From contig CAKOOU010000046.1 of the NCBI GenBank assembly GCA_934098455.1, forward strand, positions 1 to 5,074: a stretch of DNA of 5,074 bases, read 5' to 3'. Positions 1-4,995 of the stretch are shown here, one piece after another. Both the position numbers and the translations under genes were made by a program. The notes under the pieces are model-generated. The model was not told the DNA's origin. It saw nothing but the letters and a program-made list of their open reading frames with translations, and did no database searches. The first letter of the stretch is position 1; every line of letters begins with the position of its first letter. Source of the stretch: an uncultured Bacilli bacterium. Lineage in GTDB: Bacteria > Bacillota_I > Bacilli_A > RF39 > UBA660.

Positions 1-1512
1 AAAGGAACAAATAGTGTAAGTGTAGAGAATGCAAAATTATTAAGTAATTATAGAATATATGGAAATAGTGTACAAGAAGAAGAAATGTTTAACAAAGAAC
101 AAATGCAAAAAGGTTTTCTGGATGGAACAGGTAGTTATCCAGTAAATAGTTCTTCGTTTCCTTCAGCAACATATGCAATAATTGATATGAAAAAAAATCA
201 AAAATTTAATATTACCTACAGTGGAAAAAACAGTAATAGAGGAAGAATAAGGTACATAGATAATGAAACAAATCAAATAATTGGAATGATTGGAACATCT
301 AGCAATGAATATTATACATCAACAAGTAGTTACGCTGGCGGTTTTGTAGATGGTACAATTACTGCTAAAAAAGATTTTAAATTAGGAATATTATATTTAG
401 ATGATATTCCAACAGACTTTAATCTAAATATAAAATCTGTCACTCCATTGCCAAGTGATCCATTAAAAATAAAAAGTGTAGGGGATTTAGTAACTGACAC
501 TAGTGATAGCAATAATGGAAAATATAAGATTGGTATTAAAACAACTGGAAAGAATTTGATAACTGCAAAAGAGTTATATGGCTCTCTTTTAACTGGAACT
601 AGTTCAAGTTATTCTGAAATTGTTTTTAATCAGAAAAATTCTATAAAATTTGTTGATAATAGTACAAAGAAGTATACAAAGATCAAATTTAAAGAAAAAA
701 CATCTTATACTGTTTCTTTTGACTATGCTCAAAGTATAAGTTCTAGTGGGGCTCCTCAGCATACAGCAACTTTATTTGTATTTTATTATACTGATGGTAC
801 TTCTGATGGCCTTACTGTAACTAATGCTAGCGATTCGGTAGATTGGAAACATGTTAGTTTAACTTCAAGTTCAAGTAAAACAATTTCATCGATAGGAACA
901 GCGTCATATAACTATAGATATTTTAATTACATTGATGTAGACACTTTTCAATTAGAGGAAGGTTCCTCAGCAACAGATTACGAACCTTATAACGAAGAAA
1001 CAACAAATATATATTTAGATGAGCCTTTAAGAAAAATAGAAAATTACACTGATTATATAGATTTTAAAAGCGGTAAAGTTGTAAGAAATATATATGAAGG
1101 TATTTTAGATGGAACAGTAAATTGGAATTTAGGTGGAACAATATCAAATGATTATCAAACATTTTATACTCGTAAATATTTAGAAAAAGCATTAAATGGG
1201 AATAGAAATTGTTTAAGTGATAAATTTAAAAATATTGTAGATGTTACTCTTTGGAATGCTCCAAACCCTTATTTGATTCAAACAGGTGGAAGTGATAGAG
1301 TTTGTTATGTAACATTGCCAAAATCTGTTGCAAGTGATATAACTCAAGCAAAACAATTTTTTAACGAAAATAATTCAAAATACTATTTTATATTAAATTC
1401 ACAAACAGAAGAAACAGTTTCACTTCCAAACATAGACTTAAATAAAGTAAAATATATAAATATAGAAAGTGATATTAATCCAAGTAGTATAGAATTAAAT
1501 TATATTAAATGA
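1..1512 (+). CDS. Phage-type modular tail/receptor-binding or surface protein, 5' end outside the window
   Basis: The reading frame is open from the first base, so this is the C-terminal 503 residues of a longer protein; the Met codon at 85 is internal. Visible landmarks, numbered from the window edge, are a YGNSVQ motif (20-25), a domain starting FNKEQ (30), a linker with PLPSDPLKIKSVGDL (about 149-163), GKYKI...GKNL (about 173-186), a beta-rich Ser/Thr-rich domain ending FQLEEGSSATDYEPY (316-330), then TTNIYLDEPLRKI and YIDFKSGKVVRNI (335-364), and a C-terminal beta domain ending PSSIELNYIK. The YGN-VQ/P-P-P/SVGD/KNL/LE-G--AT-YEPY/YIDF--GKVVR series is a hallmark of structural proteins (tail fibre, baseplate, receptor binding) of Bacillota phages and prophages; the middle domains resemble carbohydrate-binding jelly rolls. 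No signal peptide or anchor can be judged without the N-terminus. It has its own terminator and is probably unrelated in function to the sporulation genes downstream. The family context is fairly clear; the exact virion role is not. Confidence 0.75.
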   Translation, partial: KGTNSVSVENAKLLSNYRIYGNSVQEEEMFNKEQMQKGFLDGTGSYPVNSSSFPSATYAIIDMKKNQKFNITYSGKNSNRGRIRYIDNETNQIIGMIGTSSNEYYTSTSSYAGGFVDGTITAKKDFKLGILYLDDIPTDFNLNIKSVTPLPSDPLKIKSVGDLVTDTSDSNNGKYKIGIKTTGKNLITAKELYGSLLTGTSSSYSEIVFNQKNSIKFVDNSTKKYTKIKFKEKTSYTVSFDYAQSISSSGAPQHTATLFVFYYTDGTSDGLTVTNASDSVDWKHVSLTSSSSKTISSIGTASYNYRYFNYIDVDTFQLEEGSSATDYEPYNEETTNIYLDEPLRKIENYTDYIDFKSGKVVRNIYEGILDGTVNWNLGGTISNDYQTFYTRKYLEKALNGNRNCLSDKFKNIVDVTLWNAPNPYLIQTGGSDRVCYVTLPKSVASDITQAKQFFNENNSKYYFILNSQTEETVSLPNIDLNKVKYINIESDINPSSIELNYIK

Positions 1513-1540
1513 AAATACTAAATAAAATAGTATTTTTTTT
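1512..1540 (+). terminator. Rho-independent terminator after the phage-type gene
   Basis: A perfect 9-bp inverted repeat, AAAATACTA (1512-1520) and TAGTATTTT (1528-1536), has a 7-base loop. Its 3' arm runs into a T tract (1533-1540). It begins on the last base of the stop codon, so it ends the upstream unit immediately and separates it from spoVS. Confidence 0.75.
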
Positions 1541-1553
1541 AAATTTCATAATA
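1525..1553 (+). promoter_or_regulatory. Possible forespore-type (SigG/SigF-like) promoter of spoVS
   Basis: CATAATA at 1547-1553 matches the SigG -10 pattern (CATnnTA). A weak -35 match, AAATA (1525-1529, consensus G-ATA), lies 17 bases upstream, inside the terminator hairpin. Transcription would start near 1560, just before the ribosome binding site. In B. subtilis spoVS is SigH-dependent, so a forespore promoter would differ. In DNA this AT-rich a chance match is quite possible, and the -35 lacks its G. Confidence 0.3.
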
Positions 1554-1577
1554 TTATTAATTAGGAGCGTGAAAATA

Positions 1578-1838
1578 ATGGAAATTTTAAAAGTATCATC
1601 AAAATCAAACCCAAGTAAAGTAGCAGGTGCAATTGCAAATGTATTTAGAGAACAAGGTAGTGTAGAAATTCAAACTATAGGTGCAGGAAGTTTAAATCAA
1701 GCAATTAAAGCAATATGTATTGCGAGAGGATTTTTAGCACCTAGTGGACAAAATTTAATTGTTATACCGGCATTTTCAGATATAATGATTGAAGGAGAGG
1801 AGAAAACAGCTATTAAATTAGTTGTAGAATCCATATGA
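1578..1838 (+). CDS. spoVS: Stage V sporulation protein S (SpoVS)
   Basis: Encodes an 86-residue protein, the usual SpoVS length, with the typical sequence: MEILKVSSKSNPSKVAGAIA at the start, then GSVEIQTIGAGSLNQAIKAI, ARGFLAPSGQNL and a C-terminal GEEKTAIKL segment. SpoVS is a small Alba-like protein, probably nucleic-acid binding. In B. subtilis it acts in coat assembly and spore-core dehydration and affects septation. The start at 1578 is preferred because AGGAG (1563-1567) lies 10 bases upstream and the product then begins as the family does. The in-frame ATG at 1509 would add 23 hydrophobic residues encoded by the terminator region and overlap the previous gene. The stop overlaps the start of the next small gene (ATGA), implying translational coupling. 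The sequence is highly conserved and the identification is secure; its exact role in this organism is inferred. Confidence 0.95.
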   Translation: MEILKVSSKSNPSKVAGAIANVFREQGSVEIQTIGAGSLNQAIKAICIARGFLAPSGQNLIVIPAFSDIMIEGEEKTAIKLVVESI

Positions 1839-2011
1839 TAAATATATTAATGGGAATATTCTATATAGCATTAGTAGCATTAACATCATATTTGTTATAT
1901 TACATAATCAAAATTGCTATAAAAGATGCTTATTATGAAATAGAATTTAAACAAGATGAAGAAGAAACAACATATGAAAATAATAATTTAACTAATGAAG
2001 AAGATGAATAA
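1835..2011 (+). CDS. Small membrane protein with acidic tail, coupled to spoVS
   Basis: I do not recognise this 58-residue protein. Its start ATG overlaps the spoVS stop (ATGA at 1835-1838), and its stop codon lies inside the following terminator stem, so it fits exactly between spoVS and the end of the transcript. Residues 1-27 (MINILMGIFYIALVALTSYL and onward) form one hydrophobic membrane segment; K26, K30 and K39 follow. The last 18 residues are strongly acidic (DEEE at 41-44, EEDE at the end), suggesting a cytoplasmic or forespore-side tail. There is no good Shine-Dalgarno close to the start, so translation probably depends on ribosomes finishing spoVS. Co-transcription suggests a sporulation role, perhaps at a spore membrane, but that is inference. 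Codon use and AT content are like the neighbours. Confidence 0.6.
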   Translation: MINILMGIFYIALVALTSYLLYYIIKIAIKDAYYEIEFKQDEEETTYENNNLTNEEDE

Positions 2012-2034
2012 CTGTAAACATTTACAGTTATTTT
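2007..2034 (+). terminator. Rho-independent terminator of the spoVS unit
   Basis: An inverted repeat, AATAACTGTAAA (2007-2018) against TTTACAGTTATT (2021-2032), is followed by TT. Allowing a 4-base loop leaves about 10 base pairs, mostly A-T with two G-C pairs. The TAA of the small membrane-protein gene (2009-2011) lies in the 5' arm. The T tail is short, so termination may be incomplete. Confidence 0.6.
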
Positions 2035-2052
2035 AAAAAGAAATAGAAGTAT

Positions 2053-2059
2053 TGTCGAA
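2053..2059 (+). promoter_or_regulatory. Spo0A box-like site upstream of the STAS-sigma operon
   Basis: TGTCGAA at 2053-2059 exactly matches the core of the Spo0A-binding consensus. It is the only such site I see on either strand, and it lies about 50 bases before the SpoIIAA-like start. The spoIIA operon of B. subtilis is activated by phosphorylated Spo0A, so position and context agree. No convincing -10 is visible: the stretch after it is almost pure A/T, and I do not see a clear SigH -10 (GAAT). Confidence 0.6.
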
Positions 2060-2108
2060 ACTATTTAAAAAAAATAAAAAATAAATTATATTAATGGTGA
2101 TGGTGCTT

Positions 2109-2423
2109 ATGTTAAATATGAATATGGAGTTTAATAGTGGTATATTATTTGTTAGATTTATAGGATCCTTAAATAAACTAACAAATGATAAAATAATTAA
2201 TGATTTAATACCAATTATAAAAAGAAATGGTATTAAATATTTAGTATATAACTTTGATTATCTAAATAGTATAGATGAAATAGGTTATAAATCATTATTA
2301 CTTTGTTATAATGAAATAATAAATAATAATGGTAATTTATTAGTAGTAAATAATAAGTTTAAATTAGAAAATTTTAAAGAAGTAAATAATGAATTAAGTG
2401 CACTTAAAATATTAAAAATTTAG
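2109..2423 (+). CDS. spoIIAA: SpoIIAA-like STAS-domain protein lacking the phosphoacceptor serine
   Basis: Encodes 104 residues if translation starts at 2109, where GGTGAT (2096-2101) is a suitable ribosome binding site 7 bases upstream. The in-frame ATG/GTG codons from 2094 have no such site. The fold signature is that of anti-anti-sigma STAS proteins: a first strand GILFVRFIGSLNKLT (11-25), a central strand IKYLVYNFDYLNSID (42-56), the loop after it, and LLVV (77-80). SpoIIAA normally binds the anti-sigma SpoIIAB when unphosphorylated and frees SigF; SpoIIAB inactivates it by phosphorylating the first Ser of D-S-S-G. Here that loop reads D56-E57-I58-G59 (codons 2274-2285), so the acceptor is replaced by Glu and the second Ser by Ile. 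The partner gene spoIIAB is also missing: the sigma gene follows after 10 bases. The locus identity (Spo0A box before, SigF-like and spoVA genes after) supports spoIIAA ancestry, but the biochemical role must have changed. Confidence 0.75.
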   Translation: MLNMNMEFNSGILFVRFIGSLNKLTNDKIINDLIPIIKRNGIKYLVYNFDYLNSIDEIGYKSLLLCYNEIINNNGNLLVVNNKFKLENFKEVNNELSALKILKI

Positions 2424-2433
2424 GTGAAAATAT

Positions 2434-3090
2434 ATGAAAGGTACAGTAGAAGATTTAATTAATAGTCAAGATTTAAAAAATATTATTATGTCAATTGCTA
2501 AAAAGTTCTATAATGCAGAAAAGTATGATTTATATCAAGCAGGATATATAGGGGCTATAAAAGCATATAATAATTATAAAAATAATAATATTAAATTTAC
2601 TACATTTGCATATAAATATATTTTTGGAGAAATGTATGAACTAGCTAAAAACAATAGAAATATTAAACTTAATAAAAATTATTTTAAAATATATAAACAA
2701 ATAGAAAATGCAAAAATATTATTAACACAAAAATTTAATAGAGTACCATCTAATAAAGAAGTTAGTGATTATTTAGAAATAGAATTAAGTTTATTAAATG
2801 ATGTAATTAATACTTGTAATATTACATTATCATTAGATAATTTATATGAATCTGATAATGAAAGTAACCTTTATGCTTTTGTTGGAGAAAATGTAGATTA
2901 TGATACAAATATTTTAGTTAGAGACTCGCTAGAATGTTTAAATGATGATGAAAAGAAAGTAATTAATTATAGATATTATTATGATTATACACAACAAGAA
3001 ATTGCTAATATGTTAGGAGTTAATCAAGTTAAAGTATCAAGATTAGAGGCAAGTTCTAAAAAGAAGATTAAAGAATATATTAATGCATAA
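2434..3090 (+). CDS. sigF: Sporulation sigma factor, SigF/SigG family (probably SigF)
   Basis: Encodes a 218-residue RNA polymerase sigma factor. Region 2.1-2.2 is visible at residues 18-67 (IIMSIAKKFYNAEKYDLYQAG, KFTTFAYKYIFGEM), region 3 at about 90-125 (KFNRVPSNKEVSDYLEIE, the typical R-P-S--E-A--L pattern), and region 4 at 167-216 (LNDDEKKVINYRYYYDYTQQ, then EIANMLGVNQVKVSRLE, the -35-binding helix-turn-helix). The Q-QVKVSRLE helix is typical of SigF and SigG. It is called SigF because it follows a SpoIIAA-like gene and precedes spoVAC-AD-AE, the order known from B. subtilis and clostridia. SigF is the first forespore sigma, acting after asymmetric septation. AGGTGA (2422-2427), overlapping the upstream stop, gives good spacing to the start. 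The N-terminus is shorter than in B. subtilis SigF, and the region 2.3-2.4 segment (ELAKNNRNIKLN, 69-80) departs from the usual FIRDDG-type sequence. SigG is the alternative. Confidence 0.85.
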   Translation: MKGTVEDLINSQDLKNIIMSIAKKFYNAEKYDLYQAGYIGAIKAYNNYKNNNIKFTTFAYKYIFGEMYELAKNNRNIKLNKNYFKIYKQIENAKILLTQKFNRVPSNKEVSDYLEIELSLLNDVINTCNITLSLDNLYESDNESNLYAFVGENVDYDTNILVRDSLECLNDDEKKVINYRYYYDYTQQEIANMLGVNQVKVSRLEASSKKKIKEYINA

Positions 3091-3114
3091 AAGTATAATA
3101 AAACTTCCATAATA
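3085..3114 (+). promoter_or_regulatory. SigG/SigF-type forespore promoter of the spoVA operon
   Basis: GCATA (3085-3089) and CATAATA (3108-3114) are separated by exactly 18 bases, an exact match to the B. subtilis SigG pattern (G-ATA/G, 18 bases, CATnnTA). The -35 lies in the last codons and stop of the sigma gene. Transcription would begin near 3121, giving a leader of only about a dozen bases that starts with the GGAGG ribosome binding site of spoVAC. In B. subtilis the spoVA operon is SigG-driven, which supports the call. Confidence 0.7.
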
Positions 3115-3129
3115 TAAGTGGAGGTTTTT
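3100..3129 (+). terminator. Hairpin with T tract between sigF and spoVAC, covering the spoVAC ribosome binding site
   Basis: AAAACTTCCA (3100-3109) pairs with TGGAGGTTTT (3119-3128), giving 10 bp with one G-T pair and a 9-base loop, and the T run (3125-3129) follows. It has the form of an intrinsic terminator for the spoIIA-type transcript. The 3' arm also contains GGAGG (3120-3124), the ribosome binding site of spoVAC, so readthrough RNA would have that site masked. Confidence 0.6.
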
Positions 3130-3132
3130 ATT

Positions 3133-3570
3133 ATGGAAAAACGAGAGTATCAAGAATTAGTAAAAAAAACTACACCAAAACCTAGAAAGATGACTCATAG
3201 TGTACTTGCATTTTTGTCTGGAGGTATATTAGCAACTTTATGTGAAATTTTAAGAGCTCTTCTTGTAAATTATTATCACTTTAAAAATAATGATGCTATT
3301 AGTATAGTTATCTTCGTTTTAATTGTAGGAGCTTGTTTAATGACAGCATTTTTTGATTTTGATAAATGGGTTATAAAATTCAAAGCTGGACTTATTATTC
3401 CAATTACAGGATTTGCACATTCTATACAAAGTAGTGCAATGGATTATAAAAAAGATGGATTAATAACTGGGTTAGGTTCAAATTTTTTTAAACTTGCAGG
3501 TAGTGTAATTTTATATGGCATAGTAAGTTCATTTATTTTTGCAATATTAAAGGTGGTATTTTATGGCTAG
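3133..3570 (+). CDS. spoVAC: Stage V sporulation protein AC (SpoVAC)
   Basis: Encodes 145 residues, close to the 150 of B. subtilis SpoVAC. After a basic N-terminus with KPRK (16-19) come membrane segments at about 22-47, 56-74, 84-95 and 120-143. The signature IPITGFAHSIQSSAM (89-103) followed by KKDGLITGLGSNFFKLAGSV (106-125) is diagnostic of the SpoVAC/SpoVAEb family. SpoVAC sits in the inner spore membrane; in B. subtilis it behaves as a mechanosensitive channel for dipicolinic acid (Ca-DPA), which enters during sporulation and leaves at germination. The ATG at 3133 is chosen because GGAGG (3120-3124) is 8 bases upstream; the in-frame GTG at 3118 would place that site inside the gene. The stop overlaps the spoVAD start by 8 bases. 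spoVAA and spoVAB are absent before it, as in clostridial three-gene operons. Confidence 0.93.
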   Translation: MEKREYQELVKKTTPKPRKMTHSVLAFLSGGILATLCEILRALLVNYYHFKNNDAISIVIFVLIVGACLMTAFFDFDKWVIKFKAGLIIPITGFAHSIQSSAMDYKKDGLITGLGSNFFKLAGSVILYGIVSSFIFAILKVVFYG

Positions 3571-4519
3571 TTTTAAATTTAAAGATGTATATATAAATAA
3601 ATTTTATAGTATAGCAGGTAAATATGAAAATAATGGTATTTTAACTAATGTAAATAGATATTTAAAAGACTTTTATGATGGTGAAAAAACTATAGAAGAT
3701 AGTGAAATTAAAATGCAAAAAGAAGTATTAGATAATTTAATAAATCCAAAGACTGAAATAATAGTTGGAGGAGATTTAATGAATCAAAATACAGCCACTT
3801 CTTCTAGTGTTAGTAACAACAATATATCATTTATGGATGTATATAGTGCATGTGCTACATTTAACGAATCTTTAATAATATTATCAAATTTTATTAGTAG
3901 TAAAAATTTAAAAGAAGGTATATGTATTACTAGTAGTCATAATTTGAATAGTGAAAAACAATTTAGATTTCCTATCGAATATGGTGCTCAAAAACCTATA
4001 TATAGTACATTTACTACAACGGGTAGTGTTGGATGTGTTATTTCAAAATATCCTTCTAACATAAGAATTGTTAGTGGTACAGTGGGCAGTGTAGTTGACA
4101 TGGGCATAAAAGATGCTAATAATATGGGAGCTGTTATGGCACCAGCAGCAGCAAAAACATTAATGGATCATGTAAAAAAATATAATATTAATTTAAAAGA
4201 TTATGATGTTATATTAACAGGTGATTTGGGTTCATATGGAGAAGAATTATTTAAAATAATTTTAAAAAAAGATTATGGAATTAGTTTAAAAAATTATATG
4301 GATGCTGGTGCAATGATATATAAAAAAGATCAAGAGAAATATAGCGGAGGTAGTGGACCTGTTTGTTTACCATTAATATTATTTAATAATATTTTACAAA
4401 ATAAAAAATATAAAAAAATAATTTTTATAGCAACTGGTAGTCTACATAGTCCTATGTTAGTAAATCAAAAACATTCTATTCCAAGTATAGCACATTTAGT
4501 AGAATTGGAGGTATTATGA
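3563..4519 (+). CDS. spoVAD: Stage V sporulation protein AD (SpoVAD)
   Basis: Encodes 318 residues, about 20 fewer than B. subtilis SpoVAD, the shortfall lying mainly near the N-terminus. SpoVAD has a thiolase/ketosynthase-like fold without known enzyme activity. It is a peripheral protein on the outer face of the inner spore membrane and binds dipicolinic acid during uptake. Matching segments are GGDLMNQN (69-76), SACATFNES (95-103, with the Cys97 equivalent to the thiolase nucleophile), ITSSHNLNSEKQFRFPIEYG (122-141, including His126), AQKP (142-145), MGAVMAPAAAKTLMDH (188-203), YDVILTGDLGSYG (214-226), GGSG (262-265) and IATGSLHSP (289-297). AGGTGG (3551-3556) is its ribosome binding site. 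It overlaps spoVAC by 8 bases and spoVAE by 4, so the three proteins are probably made in coupled amounts. Identification is secure. Confidence 0.95.
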   Translation: MASFKFKDVYINKFYSIAGKYENNGILTNVNRYLKDFYDGEKTIEDSEIKMQKEVLDNLINPKTEIIVGGDLMNQNTATSSSVSNNNISFMDVYSACATFNESLIILSNFISSKNLKEGICITSSHNLNSEKQFRFPIEYGAQKPIYSTFTTTGSVGCVISKYPSNIRIVSGTVGSVVDMGIKDANNMGAVMAPAAAKTLMDHVKKYNINLKDYDVILTGDLGSYGEELFKIILKKDYGISLKNYMDAGAMIYKKDQEKYSGGSGPVCLPLILFNNILQNKKYKKIIFIATGSLHSPMLVNQKHSIPSIAHLVELEVL

Positions 4520-4866
4520 CAATATTTTATTCATTTTTATTCTGCGGTTTTATATGTTTGATAGGACAAATTATATTAGATAATACTAAACTTACTCCAG
4601 GACATGTAACTAGTTTATTAGTAGTTGTTGGTTCATTTTTAGGAATGTTTGGTATATATGACAAAATTATTGACTTTGTTGGAGTAGGAGCAAATATACC
4701 AATTACATCTTTTGGCAATACTTTATTTAATGGCGCGTATTCAGGATTAAAAAGTGGTGGATTTATAGGATTATTTGAAAATATATTATGCAATGTAAGT
4801 TTAGGTATAAGTAGTGCAATTATATTTTCATTTATATTTACTTTAATTAGTAAAGTTAAAGATTAG
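4516..4866 (+). CDS. spoVAE: Stage V sporulation protein AE (SpoVAE, SpoVAEb type)
   Basis: Encodes 116 residues, the usual SpoVAEb length. It is a membrane protein with hydrophobic segments at about 2-22, 32-50, 55-70 and 88-112. Diagnostic motifs are GFICLIGQIILDNTKLTPGH (11-30), FGIYDKIIDFVGVGANIPIT (45-64) and SFGNTLFNGA (65-74). It is a paralogue of SpoVAC: the IPIT-F(A/G) block and the Gly-rich stretch after it are shared. With SpoVAC and SpoVAD it forms the Ca-DPA transport system of the inner spore membrane. GGAGG (4507-4511) lies 4 bases before the start, and ATGA (4516-4519) overlaps the spoVAD stop. A terminator follows within 10 bases, so this is the last gene of the operon; spoVAEa and spoVAF are absent. 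Confidence 0.94.
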   Translation: MTIFYSFLFCGFICLIGQIILDNTKLTPGHVTSLLVVVGSFLGMFGIYDKIIDFVGVGANIPITSFGNTLFNGAYSGLKSGGFIGLFENILCNVSLGISSAIIFSFIFTLISKVKD

Positions 4867-4995
4867 TGTTAAATAAGTACTTGATAAAGAGTACTTTTTT
4901 TGATATAGTTTTATTAAGGTAGTAAAGCATATTTGTACAAAATAAGTCGCAACTACAAGAACAATTTTTCTATTCATAAAAAAATCAAAAATCAT
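4843..4995 (-). CDS. Possible small membrane protein ORF with a strong ribosome binding site
   Basis: On the minus strand, GGAGGAG (complement of 5002-5008) stands 6 bases before an ATG (4995-4993). The ORF runs 50 codons to a TAA at 4845-4843. The product starts MIFDFFMNRKIVLVVATYFV and has one hydrophobic stretch (residues 11-29), resembling a signal anchor, then a basic segment (KLYQKK). I recognise no family. It overlaps the spoVA terminator and the last 24 bases of spoVAE, which argues against a real gene; the excellent ribosome binding site argues for one. It could also be the degraded start of a longer gene. Its leader holds the C11 tract described separately. Confidence 0.3.
   Translation of the reverse strand: MIFDFFMNRKIVLVVATYFVQICFTTLIKLYQKKYSLSSTYLTLIFNFTN
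4875..4901 (+). terminator. Rho-independent terminator of the spoVA operon
   Basis: A perfect 7-bp inverted repeat, AAGTACT (4875-4881) and AGTACTT (4890-4896), has an 8-base loop and a T7 tract (4895-4901). It lies 9 bases after the spoVAE stop. Confidence 0.8.

Noticed and set aside
330..512. 60-codon minus-strand ORF
   Set aside because: It lies wholly inside the phage-type gene, has no clear ribosome binding site and no recognisable product; it is an antisense shadow.
1509..1577. Upstream in-frame start for spoVS
   Set aside because: It would translate through the terminator and add 23 residues not found in SpoVS; the ATG at 1578 has the ribosome binding site and the family N-terminus.
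2094..2108. ATG at 2094 as start of the STAS gene
   Set aside because: The ATGGTGATGGTG stretch contains the ribosome binding site (GGTGAT) for the ATG at 2109, and no ribosome binding site precedes 2094.
2424..2433. Hidden or frameshifted spoIIAB between the STAS and sigma genes
   Set aside because: Only 10 bases lie between the genes and they contain part of the ribosome binding site of the sigma gene; no remnant can fit.
3118..3132. GTG start for spoVAC
   Set aside because: The GTG overlaps the GGAGG ribosome binding site, so the ATG at 3133 is the proper start.
4527..4793. 88-codon minus-strand ORF
   Set aside because: It is fully inside spoVAE, which is securely identified; the antisense product has no recognisable features.
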